Shown here: positions 1 through 40,351 of the stretch, piece by piece
Layout: the number at the start of each line of letters is the position of its first letter
Numbering within the stretch: the stretch's first letter is position 1
Program-made: the position numbers and the translations under genes
From: Hemibagrus wyckioides
Lineage: Eukaryota; Chordata; Actinopteri; Siluriformes; Bagridae
NCBI RefSeq assembly: GCF_019097595.1
Contig: NC_080713.1
Coordinates: 8,352,199-8,416,198, forward strand
DNA length: 64,000 nt
Direction: 5' to 3'
The notes under the pieces: model-generated
Seen by the model: only the letters and a program-made list of their open reading frames with translations
Database searches by the model: none
Told to the model about the DNA's origin: nothing

Positions 1-793
1 GATCTATCATGATTTGTCTCTCAGCACCGTCTCACCTGTACAGATGCTCACACGCTCCCATTTCTGGTCATTCACTCACATTCCCTTCCCTTGTGTTTAG
101 CTGTGAGCTCTTTTTGTCCTCTCTGTGATTCTCTCCACAGAGAATGTTCTCTATAGTACTGCTCTCTGCTAGTCGCTTCTGCTAATTTCTGTGTATTTGT
201 ATGAATGTGCTTGATGGGTTTTTTTTGTTGTTGATCCTGTGTGGAGATAGCTGCAAGTGTTTTTATTTTTGCTGCTGTTTTTTTTTTTTTTTTATTTTAA
301 AAATGAAGAATGATGCAGTAATTGGACATGTCGTGTTTTAGCCCTCCTAAACAGCATATATTATATAAAGGTGTGTTTTATGGTGTTCCCCCCCCCCAGT
401 ATTTACCATAATTTGGTTATGTGCCACTTCCTACCCTCTACCTATACAATATCATCAACTAGCTACATAAAGGCTAACACATGCACACCTAGACACATGA
501 AGTCAGACAACTGCGGTACATGTTTTACAACTTCCTGTAAGTGGATAGTTTCACTTTGGTCAATTTCCTGGCCACACATGACTCTGGCATCCTTGGAATT
601 TAAGCATACGATCTCCCAGCAATTAAAAAAAATACTTTTAAAGGAGCCAACACTTCTAAATGAATTTGCCTCATTCTTAGTATTGATGTCACGCATAGTA
701 TTACAATGATTTGACGGAAATCCATGACATTACTGAGTCTGTACCTCACTGTAGAGAATGTAATATAACTAGTTTGTGTTGTCTGCTTTACAG
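1..793 (+). other. Intron of kifc3 (left edge of window)
   Basis: AT-rich sequence with a poly-T run near 280-297 and no open frame that looks coding. It ends in the acceptor tttacag at 787-793. No exon could be supported here. Confidence 0.6.
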
Positions 794-12050
<11,257 letters not shown>

Positions 12051-12073
12051 CACGATGTGCACTAACCCAGGGA

Positions 12074-12138
<65 letters not shown>

Positions 12139-12247
12139 GTTATGTTGTTGGTTTGTTTTTTATTTTTGTTAACACTTTGTCCTCGTAGTGTTTGTGTGTG
12201 CTTTCATTTCCCTGTCTGTCAGAGTTCTCGCTGTTTTCTGTGGCTGG

Positions 12248-12280
<33 letters not shown>

Positions 12281-12421
12281 AGTGTATGTACTCACACCTG
12301 CTTTCGTATGGCTGTGCTGTCCAGTGGTGAAGTGCAGATAACTCTGTTTTGCTGACCTATGAGCACAGAACCCACATCCACATTCTTCCAATGCTGAGTT
12401 CTTGCTTTAGTCTTATACTTA

Positions 12422-12427
12422 AATAAA
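12422..12427 (+). terminator. kifc3: Polyadenylation signal for the short kifc3 3' end
   Basis: AATAAA about 370 bases after the stop at 12050. It would serve transcripts ending in exon 11917-12050. The intervening UTR carries GT and GA microsatellites (12076-12134, 12250-12278). Confidence 0.45.
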
Positions 12428-12589
12428 GCAAGCTGTCATTTTCATGTAACTCTCATGGGTGTGACTGGTGAAAAAGTACCGTATTTTCCATACTACAAGT
12501 CACATCAGAGTGTAAGGTCTGCTTATAGGCAATATATACATACTGAGTTTATCAGTTAAACTTGCCTAGGTGTAGGATTACAGACTGGA

Positions 12590-13110
12590 TGGTGTACACT
12601 TTACCCAGATGCTTTAGCAACATACTTTTGGACATCTGACCATCACACCTTTCCCTAACTATTTCCACAAAGAAGCACACAATAGTCTTTGTACATTACA
12701 ATTTCTCTTCACTGGAATTAAGAGGCCCAAACCTGCTCCAGCCACTGTGTACACCCCGAGCTACATGAAGACATAGTTTGTGTTCTTCTGTGTGGAAGAA
12801 CCCTAATGTCCGCCATAGACCCCTGATCTCATCTCCACTGAATAGCTTTGGATTGAACTGGAACACAGACTGCACCTCAGACCTCCTCACCCAACATCAG
12901 TGCCTGACATCAATAATTCTCTTGTGGCTTAAAGAACACAAATCCCCACAGCCATGCTCCAAAATCTAGTGGAAAATCTTTTTCCAAGAAGAGTTGAGGC
13001 TCCTTTAGCAGCAAAGGGGAACAACTCCATGTTAAAGCCCATGGTTTTAGACTGGGCTCATATGGGTGTGATTGTCAGGTGTCCATATAGTTTTTGGTGT
13101 ACAGTGTAGC
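12590..13110 (+). mobile_element. Degraded Tc1-like element downstream of kifc3 short 3' end
   Basis: The left edge reads tacttttggacatctgacca and the right edge ends gtccatatagtttttggtgt, both decayed versions of a common fish Tc1 terminus. Between them are short pieces of transposase C-terminal sequence (SSPLNSFGLNWNTDC is a decayed form of the usual [14 protein letters not shown] block). It lies in the interval between the two candidate kifc3 last exons. A sister copy is at 57676-58132. Confidence 0.7.
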
Positions 13111-13885
13111 TGCGTGAATCACTGCTTGGCTTAGAATGTAGGTTATTACTTAGAGAGACAGAGAGAGAGAGACAATGAATTAAAACCCCTCACACATTTT
13201 ACTATAGTTAAAGATAAATGAATTGCAGAACTGTAATTTGTCCACTGAAATTTATTTACTTTTTATTCTTCTTCTTCTTCTAATGCACACATCTGAGTCT
13301 TTGCTAAGGATTTTCTCTCCAAATTCAGTGTCATTTCCTGTTTTTTTTGTAATGCTATAAAGATATGTTCTCCAAGTGCCAGAAAGTTCCTCACACGTCT
13401 CCATTTTGCTTTTCGTGCCAATTCTGCTTCAGGTCTCGGCCACGTCTCAGTGTTACTGTACTCTTCCCTGCTCTCATAACAAGTCATTGTTTTCTAACAG
13501 CACATTACCACATCAGCATAAAGCATTACACAGTTTTGGAGTTGGGCAATGATTTGTGACGAGCTTATTAGCAAGACAAGCGATGCTTATTCGTAACCGC
13601 CTTTTTGTTCATCTAGACTGTTTTGCGAATCTTTATTACATTTGTTTTAGATATAAAATATATATTATTACCTACATATATTTTTTTATTCTGTAAGTTA
13701 GAGGAGCAAACGCATAAATGCATCTTATAGTATGGAAAATACTGGCTCTCTTGTCCTTTGGGGATTTTTGTTGTTGTTGTTGTTTGGGTTTATGTTTTGA
13801 ACTGACAGTCATCAACCTGGGTTTCAGTGGTGGACTGTTCCTCTTAAACATCATCTTAATCTGATCTCTGTTCTTCTTTGCTCAG

Positions 13886-13908
13886 GACGAATGAAGCTTG
13901 CCACATGA
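13886..13908 (+). CDS. kifc3: Alternative terminal coding exon of kifc3
   Basis: A strong acceptor (pyrimidine-rich tract ending ctttgctcag) precedes 13886. Spliced to the exon ending at 11073, which leaves one base, it reads GRMKLAT and stops at 13906-13908. About 800 bases of possible 3' UTR follow, up to an AATAAA at 14716. The short basic ending resembles the end of mammalian KIFC3 (from memory), so this may be the ancestral terminus, with 11917-12050 an alternative. A third option uses 11917-11963, which ends at a good donor (cag/gtaggt), joined to this exon and reading DE-stop. Transcript data would decide. Confidence 0.5.
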
Positions 13909-14715
13909 TGCTATGACGACGCGAGTGTGCTGAGAAACTGCTTTTCAGTTACGCTCCACCCAGAGTTCATTTTCCACACCGGAGACAGGGACGTACCAAA
14001 CTGGCAAATCAGGGATATGTACAGCATTTCTGTGAGAAACTTGACTTCTGTTAGCGACTGAAGAATCTGGCGTGTTCTCCTCCCAGCTCTGTGCTGTCTC
14101 CGGGAGAACGCGAAAGGTTTCCTGCCTCACTTCAGAGTGTTCGTGGACGTCTATGCACTTTAGAACATGCTGATCTGATTATTCACGGTGTTAATAACCC
14201 GGTCAAGCTTAGGACTATCACATGACTGGCGTTGATCTTTAAGTATGTGTGTTCTGTCTCTCTTCTGAGAGAAAGCGTATTCTCTTTTTCCTCGTCCTTT
14301 TTATTCAAAGCCTAAGAACAAAGTCGAACTTCCAAACAAAAAAAAAGAAACGTGTAGCAGACGCAGTAAGCAATAACGACGGCTGAGTTTAGCCTGTCTC
14401 CGTTAGTGACGAAGCTCTTATTTGGTATCCTGTATATTTGGTATCCTGAAGGCAGCATATTGAAGTCTTCCTGATCTAAGCATGTATACTTTTAATTTTG
14501 TCATCAGCGAAGGACTTAGTCGTTTCACACTGCTGTGAATAGGAATGCTTTGAATTTTTCACCCACAAGTCAGAGAACTGCAATTCCACTGGATGAACTT
14601 TTTCATCTGAAACGGACCAGATACTGCTGACTGTGGGGGTTTTTTGCTAGCTTTGGTCCATTATAGCATAGCATTGTATGCATCCTTGGTGGTTGTTGTT
14701 TTTTTTACACTTTTT

Positions 14716-14721
14716 AATAAA
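14716..14721 (+). terminator. kifc3: Polyadenylation signal for the long kifc3 3' end
   Basis: AATAAA in a T-rich context about 810 bases after the stop at 13908. It is the last plausible plus-strand signal before the Tc1 element at 14966. Confidence 0.5.
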
Positions 14722-14965
14722 TGCCTTAAACATGATCAGTCTACTTTCCTGCTTCTCTTTTCCCCGACAGTGTTTATGCAGCTTTATAAATTGGGTTGTA
14801 GTCAAGCTAATGTAAGTAATGGAGGTTTACCTCATCCTGATGCTTTTTTCATTAGTGGAAGGTCCAGTTCTTAAGAAACACATCCTGAGTTCAGGATTTA
14901 TAGAATCAAAAATTGTCTAAGAGACAGTATGAGGGTCAGTTTTTCCCTAATCTTTTTTCCTTATA

Positions 14966-16213
14966 CACTATATTGCCAAAAGTATTCGCTCACCCATCCA
15001 AATAATCAGAATCAGGTGTTCCAATCACTTCCATGGCCACAGATGTATAAAATCAAGCACCTAGGCATGCAGACTGTTTTTACAAACATTTGTGAAGGAA
15101 TGGGTCGCTCTCAGGAGCTCAGTGAATTCCAGCGTGGAACTGTGATAGGATGCCACCTGTGCAACAAATCCAGTCGTGAAATTTCCTCGCTCCTAAATAT
15201 TCCACAGTCAACTGTCAGCTGTATTATAAGAACGTGGAAGTGTTTGGGAACGACAGCAACTCAGCCACGAAGTGGTAGGCCACGTAAACTGACGGAGCGG
15301 GGTCAGCGGATGCTGAGGCGCATAGTGTGAAGAGGTCGCCAACTTTCTGCAGAGTCAATCGCTACAGACCTCCAAACTTCATGTGGCCTTCAGATTAGCT
15401 CAAGAACAGTGCGCAGAGAGCTTCATGGAATGGGTTTCCATGGCCGAGCAACTGCATCCAAGCCATACATCACCAAGTGCAATGCAAAGCGTCGGATGCA
15501 GTGGTGTAAAGCACGCCGCCACTGGACTCTAGAGCAGTGGAGACGCGTTCTCTGGAGTGACGAATCGCGCTTCTCCATCTGGCAATCTAATGGACGAATC
15601 TGGGTTTGGCGGTTGCCAGGAGAACGGTACTTGTCTGACTGCATTGTGCCTAGTGTAAAGTTTGGTGGAGGGGGGATTATGGTGTGGGGTTGTTTTTCAG
15701 GAGCTGGGCTTGGCCCCTTAGTTCCAGTGAAAGGAACTCTGAATGCTTCAGCATACCAAGACATTTTGGACAATTCCATGCTCCCAACTTTGTGGGAACA
15801 GTTTGGAGCTGGCCCCTTCCTCTTCCAACATGACTGTGCACCAGTGCACAAAGCAAGGTCCATAAAGACATGGATGACAGAGTCTGGTGTGGATGAACTT
15901 GACTGGCCTGCACAGAGTCCTGACCTCAACCCGATAGAACACCTTTGGGATGAATTAGAGCGGAGACTGAGAGCCAGGCCTTCTCGTCCAACATCAGTGT
16001 GTGACCTCACAAATGCGCTTCTGGAAAAATGGTCAAAAATTCCCATAAACACACTCCTAAACCTTGTGGACAGCCTTCCCAGAAGAGTTGAAGCTGTTAT
16101 AGCTGCAAAGGGTGGACCGACGTCATATTGAACCCTATGGATTAGGAATGGGATGTCACTTAGGTTCATATGCGAGTCAAGGCAGGTGAGCGAATACTTT
16201 TGGCAATATAGTG
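14966..16213 (+). mobile_element. Nearly intact Tc1-like transposon, 1248 bp
   Basis: Perfect 29-bp terminal inverted repeats beginning cactatattgccaaaagtat, with TA target duplications at 14964-14965 and 16214-16215. It contains one full-length transposase frame (15100-16131). It lies between the convergent kifc3 and wt1 3' ends. Perfect termini and the long frame imply a young insertion compared with the short decayed relatives at 16540, 21195, 24386, 30813 and 58155. Confidence 0.95.
15100..16131 (+). pseudogene. Tc1-like transposase, full length, one premature stop
   Basis: Encodes a DD34E cut-and-paste transposase that binds the terminal repeats and moves the element into TA sites. The frame from the ATG at 15100 to the stop at 16129-16131 is 343 codons, the usual family length. 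The N-terminal half has paired helix-turn-helix-like sequence (GRSQELSEFQRGTVIG) and the linker SGRPRKLTERG. Catalytic residues are the Asp of WSDESRF, the Asp of [10 protein letters not shown] and, 34 residues on, the Glu of [13 protein letters not shown]. The only lesion seen is TGA at 15328-15330, where Arg is expected (CGA to TGA, a CpG transition); the frame resumes unchanged. A 248-codon antisense open frame (15423-16169) is a shadow. Confidence 0.92.
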
Positions 16214-16231
16214 TATATTTGTCTAAGTATA

Positions 16232-16395
16232 GGGATATGGTAGGTTAGTGGTTAAGGTGTTGGACTATTGATCAGAAGGTTGTGAGTGCAAATCCTACAT
16301 CCACCAAGCTGCCACTGCTGCCCTTAACCCTCAGTTGTATAAAATAAGAGAAATTATAAGTTGCTCTGGATAAGTGTGTCTGAAGAGATACACGG
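16232..16395 (+). mobile_element. tRNA-derived SINE fragment
   Basis: tRNA-like head (gtggttaaggtgttggacta, then a box-B-like segment near 16287) followed by the body ending ctctggataagtgtgtctga. It starts about 20 bp after the intact Tc1 element. Related copies are at 25312-25482 (plus) and 26712-26895 (minus). Confidence 0.7.
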
Positions 16396-16539
16396 CTCTT
16401 GTCCTGTATAGCTGAGTAGTCTGCTAATTTTACTTTTAAAAGAGGGAAAGGTGGTTGGTGATGGAACAACTGTTAAAGATAAGAATTTACTTGAACATAA
16501 AGCACTGCTTTCACACCAGGAAGCTAAATAGTTACCATA

Positions 16540-17061
16540 CACTATATTGCCAAAGGTTTTGTGAGACACCTCCAAATCATTGAATTCAGTGTTGAATTCA
16601 TCAGTGCCTGACCTCACAAATGTGCTTCTTATTCCCATAAACACACTCCTAAACCTTGTGGAAAGTCTTCCCAGAAGAGTTGAAGTTGTTACAGCTGCAA
16701 AGGGCGGGATAACGCCATATTACGTTCATGTGCATGTAAAGGCAGACATCTTAGTCTTGGCCTGGTTCACAGTCTCCACTCTAATTCATCCCAAATGTGT
16801 TCTATCAGGTTGAGGTCAGGACTCAGGACAGTCAAGTTCCTCCACACCAAACTCACTCATCCATGTCTTTATGGACCTTGCTCTGTGCACTGTTGTGCAG
16901 TCATGTTGGAACAGGAAGGGGGCATCCCCAAATGAAATTGTCCAAAATGTCTTGGTATGCTGAAGCATTAAGAGTTCCTTTCACTGGAACCTAAGGAGCC
17001 AAACACAACACCTGAATCCAATCATTCAGGGGAGTGTCCCAATACTTTTGCTAGTATAGTG
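16540..17061. mobile_element. Rearranged Tc1-like element, internally inverted
   Basis: Tc1 termini (cactatattgcc and tagtatagtg) with TA on both sides. The left half carries the transposase 3' end in plus orientation (cctcacaaatgtgcttc to about 16735); the right half carries the middle of the gene in the opposite orientation (ttctatcaggttgaggtc onwards). It is a non-autonomous chimera. Confidence 0.75.
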
Positions 17062-17153
17062 TAGCGATATGCAAGGGCTCTCAGATCTGGCATTATGTTT
17101 TATAATCTTAACTTCTATTTCAAGATTCCTCATATTGTTTACTTTATATAGTG

Positions 17154-17159
17154 TTTATT
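17154..17159 (-). terminator. wt1: Candidate wt1 polyadenylation signal
   Basis: AATAAA on the minus strand about 500 bases beyond the wt1 stop codon. It implies a 3' UTR of about 0.5 kb that includes a long A run (minus strand of 17502-17518). Confidence 0.45.
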
Positions 17160-17659
17160 CAGAAATCCATCAAATGTGTCTTAACTGCTTTTCTAGTAAA
17201 GACTGCTGATATGATTACGTGACATAAAGGTGCACAATGGATAGTCAAAGTTTGTATAGAAGCTTTTAATACAAAATATGGATAGTCAAACTGCCGGTTT
17301 GATATCCAGTATATACAAAGAAATATAACAGTCCATCTTATAAAAATGAGCATGTTGGTAAAATCAGAAATAACAACATGATTTGAAGTGAACCAGTCTG
17401 TCCGTGTTAGAGACTCTCTGATTCTAAGCAATCATATGTTATTTACAGCATGAGATAATCTAAAACAGGCCTTTAAAGCCTTTTGTTTATAGCTATAGTT
17501 TTTTTTTTTTTTTTTTTACTTTGTTTCTGGCCTTGTATATTCCAGAGCAGTTTAATGAGGTTAATAATTGGGTGTTCAGTCATGAGCACTGCCGTCATCA
17601 CTCTGTACAACGTGTCTGTTTTAGTTAATGATTATATGTGTAAGGGTTTTGGGGGGAGA

Positions 17660-36298
<18,639 letters not shown>

Positions 36299-36351
36299 TT
36301 AAGAGCAAATGTAAATGGGCAGAATCTTCACTCTATAACCTGTCAAAAATC

Positions 36352-36357
36352 TTTATA
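36352..36357 (-). promoter_or_regulatory. TATA-like motif upstream of wt1 start
   Basis: TATAAA on the minus strand about 85 bases before the wt1 ATG, in an AT-rich stretch. Mammalian WT1 promoters are usually GC-rich and lack TATA, so this may be chance. Confidence 0.3.
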
Positions 36358-36453
36358 TAAGACGCAGCAAATGCTTCCTCTAGGGCAAAAATCACAAAAA
36401 AAAGGTTTTCCTACAAATAAGTTTGAAGATCTGCTCAAGTCCACAGAGATGCA

Positions 36454-36613
36454 CTAGGAATCAAACTCCAGCATAGTGAGCACTTCAGAGCGTTGGTTCT
36501 TCTTGATGAGATGGAACAGGGTTCGAGGAGTGAGAGTGGGTGAGGTAGGAGTCACCCCGATCTTTTCTAACAGTGTCTGGAGCTTGTTCCTGTGAGTCGG
36601 ATGTAAAACAAGC
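36454..36613 (-). CDS. Candidate terminal coding exon of an unidentified gene
   Basis: A good acceptor (tcctcctcctcctccag) precedes 36613. After one carried-over base an open frame of 52 codons follows, ending with TAG at 36454-36456. The product is strongly protein-like: KLQTLLEKIGVTPTSPTLTP followed by RTLFHLIKKNQRSEVLTM and an acidic end. The segment is richer in GC than its surroundings. It ends about 190 bp before the wt1 start codon on the same strand. I do not recognise the family and found no convincing partner exon further upstream. It could be an alternative upstream exon of the wt1 locus, a remnant, or the last exon of a neighbouring gene. Confidence 0.4.
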
Positions 36614-37309
36614 CTGGAGGAGGAGGAGGAGTTAAGGAAGAAATGATGAGCACTTCATTAGCTTTAGTCATTCCTCTAGACAGCACTTTCTGTGACCTGA
36701 CTAATGTCATGAATAATGTGTCTGTGGGGGTGGGAGGTGTGGTTTATTACTACTCGGTTATAGAATAAATGAAATAGTGTTTATTAGGATTGTATGACAG
36801 GTAATTAGTATTATTAATAGTAAATAGTAGCAGGATATCTATAGACCAATCAAGCATTATCTTTAAAGCTGTATTAATGTAAAATGATATGACGTTGAAG
36901 CCCATAGAGCCCATGCCTATGATGATCTTTAAAGGCTTTATTGCTGTTTTGGGAATACAAGCTAAGAATGAAACTAACAGCAACAGAAAAATGGGACATT
37001 ATACAAAAAAAAAAAAAAAACATGGAATATATTATATTGAAAATCTACTTCAACAGCCGTAACTTTCACAGTTTCTTCTTTTCGACTTCTTATTTCTGTT
37101 GAAGACCGCCTGTCTTTCATGACTAATTTTAATTTTTTATATTTTACAAACATCAAAATGAGTTGGAGATTAAACCTAAATGATGATTTATACTTACTAT
37201 TGCACCATTGGAGTACTGAAACTGTAATTAAAATATTTTTGGTATAATTCTATATAAGAATATAGAGCATGCTCACCAGCACTATCAATGCTTTGAAAGA
37301 AAGAATGAA

Positions 37310-37340
<31 letters not shown>

Positions 37341-37851
37341 ATAGTTTACATTTTGGGTCAAATCATTGCCATTTACAGTAATTGGGATTTTTCCATTTTT
37401 AGTTACTTATATACTCACAGAAAGGAGCTCTTCCTTCATTAAGAACCAGGCTATTGTTTTAAATTAAATTGTAATAATCATTTTTTTCAACTTCTGCAAC
37501 TTTCTCCAGATGTCATTTGTCAGTGATGTGATTCAGCTTTATGGGGAAAAAAGAAATAAGCCATTAAAAGTGTCTCTGGCAAAGAAGAGCGGAAAAAAAT
37601 GCCTTGAACACACTACAAGCATGTCCACACTCACAGAGACAAGACCGCCGTAAAACATCCCATCTGTGAGACACTGGAATTCTCTGTAGCAGGAACGGCT
37701 AAACTCATCCTCACCTGCTGAGTCTGGGAATTGTCTGGACATAACCATAAGCATCATTTTCAATTAGCCACACCCACAGCAACAATGTTGAGAAACTACT
37801 GACTTATAGTGCCATTAAATAACAGCAATACATGTTTACTACACTGATCTA

Positions 37852-37910
<59 letters not shown>

Positions 37911-38389
37911 CTCCACTCGCTGGCCTCTTTAATAGGGATACCTGAACGTGGGAAATCGTGAGACCTGGGTGCATTTCCCATTTTTGAACGCTAGGTCCAC
38001 TCTAAGAAGCTAATCACTGAGGAAAACTGGCTTTCATTTGTCAACTCAAAAGAGGTATTTCGTACGTCAGTGAATTTTACAATATAAAGAGGTGTGAATG
38101 AGGACTTGGATATCTGAAATGTTTCTATGGGAACATGGGGGCAAGAGTGCTTCTGACCCTGAGCTCAACTCTCCATGGGCTGAAGAAGAGGGGGATGGTG
38201 GTGTCAGAGAGAGTGCAGAAATGCTGAGTCCCCACTTGTTGCATCATCTGGCTTCGAACAGCAGGACAGTGGGGAATTTTTTTTTTACTCCGGAAAAGCT
38301 ATGATTCACTGGACATCTTTCAGGACGCAAACCTACACGGTTTTATCTTCAATTTCCAAATCCAATGTTTCATCATTAAGATTTGATTC
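36614..38389. other. Upstream region of wt1, no recognised gene
   Basis: Contains an (AAAT)n tract at 37308-37342 and a (TA)n tract at 37853-37906, otherwise unassigned DNA. Confidence 0.5.
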
Positions 38390-39130
38390 AATGTAATAAA
38401 ATGAAGCAAGATCTGTGTTACAGTAAATAAATTAAAGTCATTGTGGATTTGGGAAAAGCAGCTAAGTATAACAAATTCAAGGAGCATAAATTTAGGCTAC
38501 AAATAATTGTATTAAAAAAAAAAATAGGAGCAGGGAAACTATCAGCTGAAACTGTTATAAAATGAAAACAAAAAATTAAAGGTTTAATAAAACAACAGAC
38601 TTATACGTTTCACATATCACCAAATTATAAAAATTAGCTCATCAGCGTATAATTTAAAAAGCGACGCCAATCATGTATGGGTAATTTTATATATTCTCAT
38701 CATTGTTCCACAATTGTTAAACAAAACAGTAATAACAAATGGCCTTTTTAATGCCTGAATTAATTCGCTTTCATTTATTTTGCTCAAAATATGGAATTTT
38801 TGTTGGTGATTTGTCTTTAATTAAACTCAAATCTGACCCCAGTTGGACTTAATAAAATATATCGGTCAATTGACGGTTAATGGCTCTCTCATCTTCTCAG
38901 CATGGGTCATACAGAGGTCATCTTAACGGACTCGGTTGCCTGTTAACTCGATCGTCAATCTAAAAAGCGCTCAAATCCCTGAGGAAAATTAAGAAACCGG
39001 GAGAATGTCTGTGTCATGGCTATAAATAACACTACGCTGAAATAATGGATCCCATGACTAGCATCAAACACAATAAGCTGGACAAGATGGATTCTTCTTC
39101 AAACAAAAAAACGCAACAGTTTAATTAAAA
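38390..39130. promoter_or_regulatory. Candidate conserved regulatory block upstream of wt1
   Basis: AT-rich block free of recognisable transposons or tandem repeats, 2.1-2.9 kb upstream of the wt1 start, with composition like developmental enhancers (homeobox-type TAATTAAA motifs, CCAAT at 38669). It contains the DR5 element at 38904-38920. Position and content fit the retinoic-acid-responsive conserved region reported upstream of zebrafish wt1a. Conservation itself cannot be measured here. Confidence 0.55.
38904..38920 (+). promoter_or_regulatory. DR5 retinoic acid response element
   Basis: GGGTCA, five-base spacer TACAG, AGGTCA. Both half-sites fit the RAR/RXR consensus and the spacing is exactly five. 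Confidence 0.7.
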
Positions 39131-39175
39131 CCTGAACATGATATGACCGAGTAAATACTGCAAGATGTGCTACAT

Positions 39176-39186
39176 TTATTTATTTA

Positions 39187-39218
<32 letters not shown>

Positions 39219-39227
39219 TTTATTTAG
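39176..39227. repeat. (TTTA)n(CTTA)n microsatellite
   Basis: Short tetranucleotide tract. The remainder of 39230-40300 is unassigned and contains (CA)n at 39517-39535. Confidence 0.85.
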
Positions 39228-40306
39228 CAGATGATTTCTATGCAAATCAGTATCCAGCGGTTAAAAACGAGGTTCATCTATTTTGCTGAAAAGTATTACC
39301 AAAAAAATATCAGGATCAAGAAGCACAATGGTGACTGCAGACATACTGTATTGCAGAAGGCTTGACACTTAACAAATGTTTAATTAACCTTAAAATGTTG
39401 ACACGTGCAAAACAAATAATAAATATCCCAATGCCGTCTATTTAAATTCCAATACGAAATTCCCACAGTAATATACTTTCATTCACACTCCTTAACCTCC
39501 ACCACCTATCTCCCAACACACACACACACACACACGTAGTAAGGTCAGGTCACAAGACTGATAAAAGTATCTTCTTTTTTACACTTCAGAAAGAGCAGAA
39601 CATCAAAGCGAAGATAAACAAAGTACAAAAAAATACACCGGTCATATTGAATGATATTCTGCAGATGTCCTTGCTTGTGGTCAGGCAAAAAAATAAAAAA
39701 GGACTTCCTTCCTCTTTATCTTTACACATACACTACATTTACTGTTATATGATGTAAGAGGGGAATTGTCTATGGCAAATGAGTATGGAGTCAGAGCTTA
39801 GGGAAATAAATCAGCAGCATGTTTAATCAGGTGCAGAATGTCAGCATTCAACAGATTTCTCAAGAAACTGAGAGCAACTCAGGTGTTTTAAAGACTTGGG
39901 TTTGCTCATAAACAGAGTACAACAAATTATGGACATGAACAGGAATGTCCAGTGGTACAAACAGCACCTAAATTCTGACAACATATGAAGCCTACAGCAA
40001 CAATCAAGGTGAGCAAAACTCTCTTAAACTTTGACATGAAACAGACATCTTCTTCTAATCAGTAGAATCATCAGAGTCATTGCTGATATCCAGGTAAAGT
40101 AAAATAAACAAAACTTATTAATAAACATATTTTTAGCAAGTGACAACATTCACATTCCTCTTTAGAGTACGTATGTCCACATCAACCTCACAGCAAACTT
40201 TAGTACTATCCATGACCATCCTCACCAGCAGCAAGTGCTTGTCAGTTCAGGGAGGGTCCAAGCAGATGTAGTCATCAGACAGTAGGAGTAACATGTGCAG
40301 CTCCAC

Positions 40307-40307
40307 G

Positions 40308-40350
<43 letters not shown>
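40307..40350. repeat. (GA)n tract at the LINE 3' end
   Basis: About 20 GA units directly abutting the downstream end of the minus-strand LINE fragment. Confidence 0.9.

Positions 40351-40351
<1 letters not shown>

Noticed and set aside
15423..16169. 248-codon open frame on the minus strand
   Set aside because: Exact antisense shadow of the Tc1 transposase gene; no independent coding evidence.
17159..17431. 90-codon minus-strand frame
   Set aside because: Falls in the likely wt1 3' UTR after the stop at 17660; no motif.
37539..37763. Possible exon on the minus strand, with GTGAGT after GGLVS
   Set aside because: No pyrimidine-rich acceptor, and its phase does not join the candidate exon at 36613; no family recognised.
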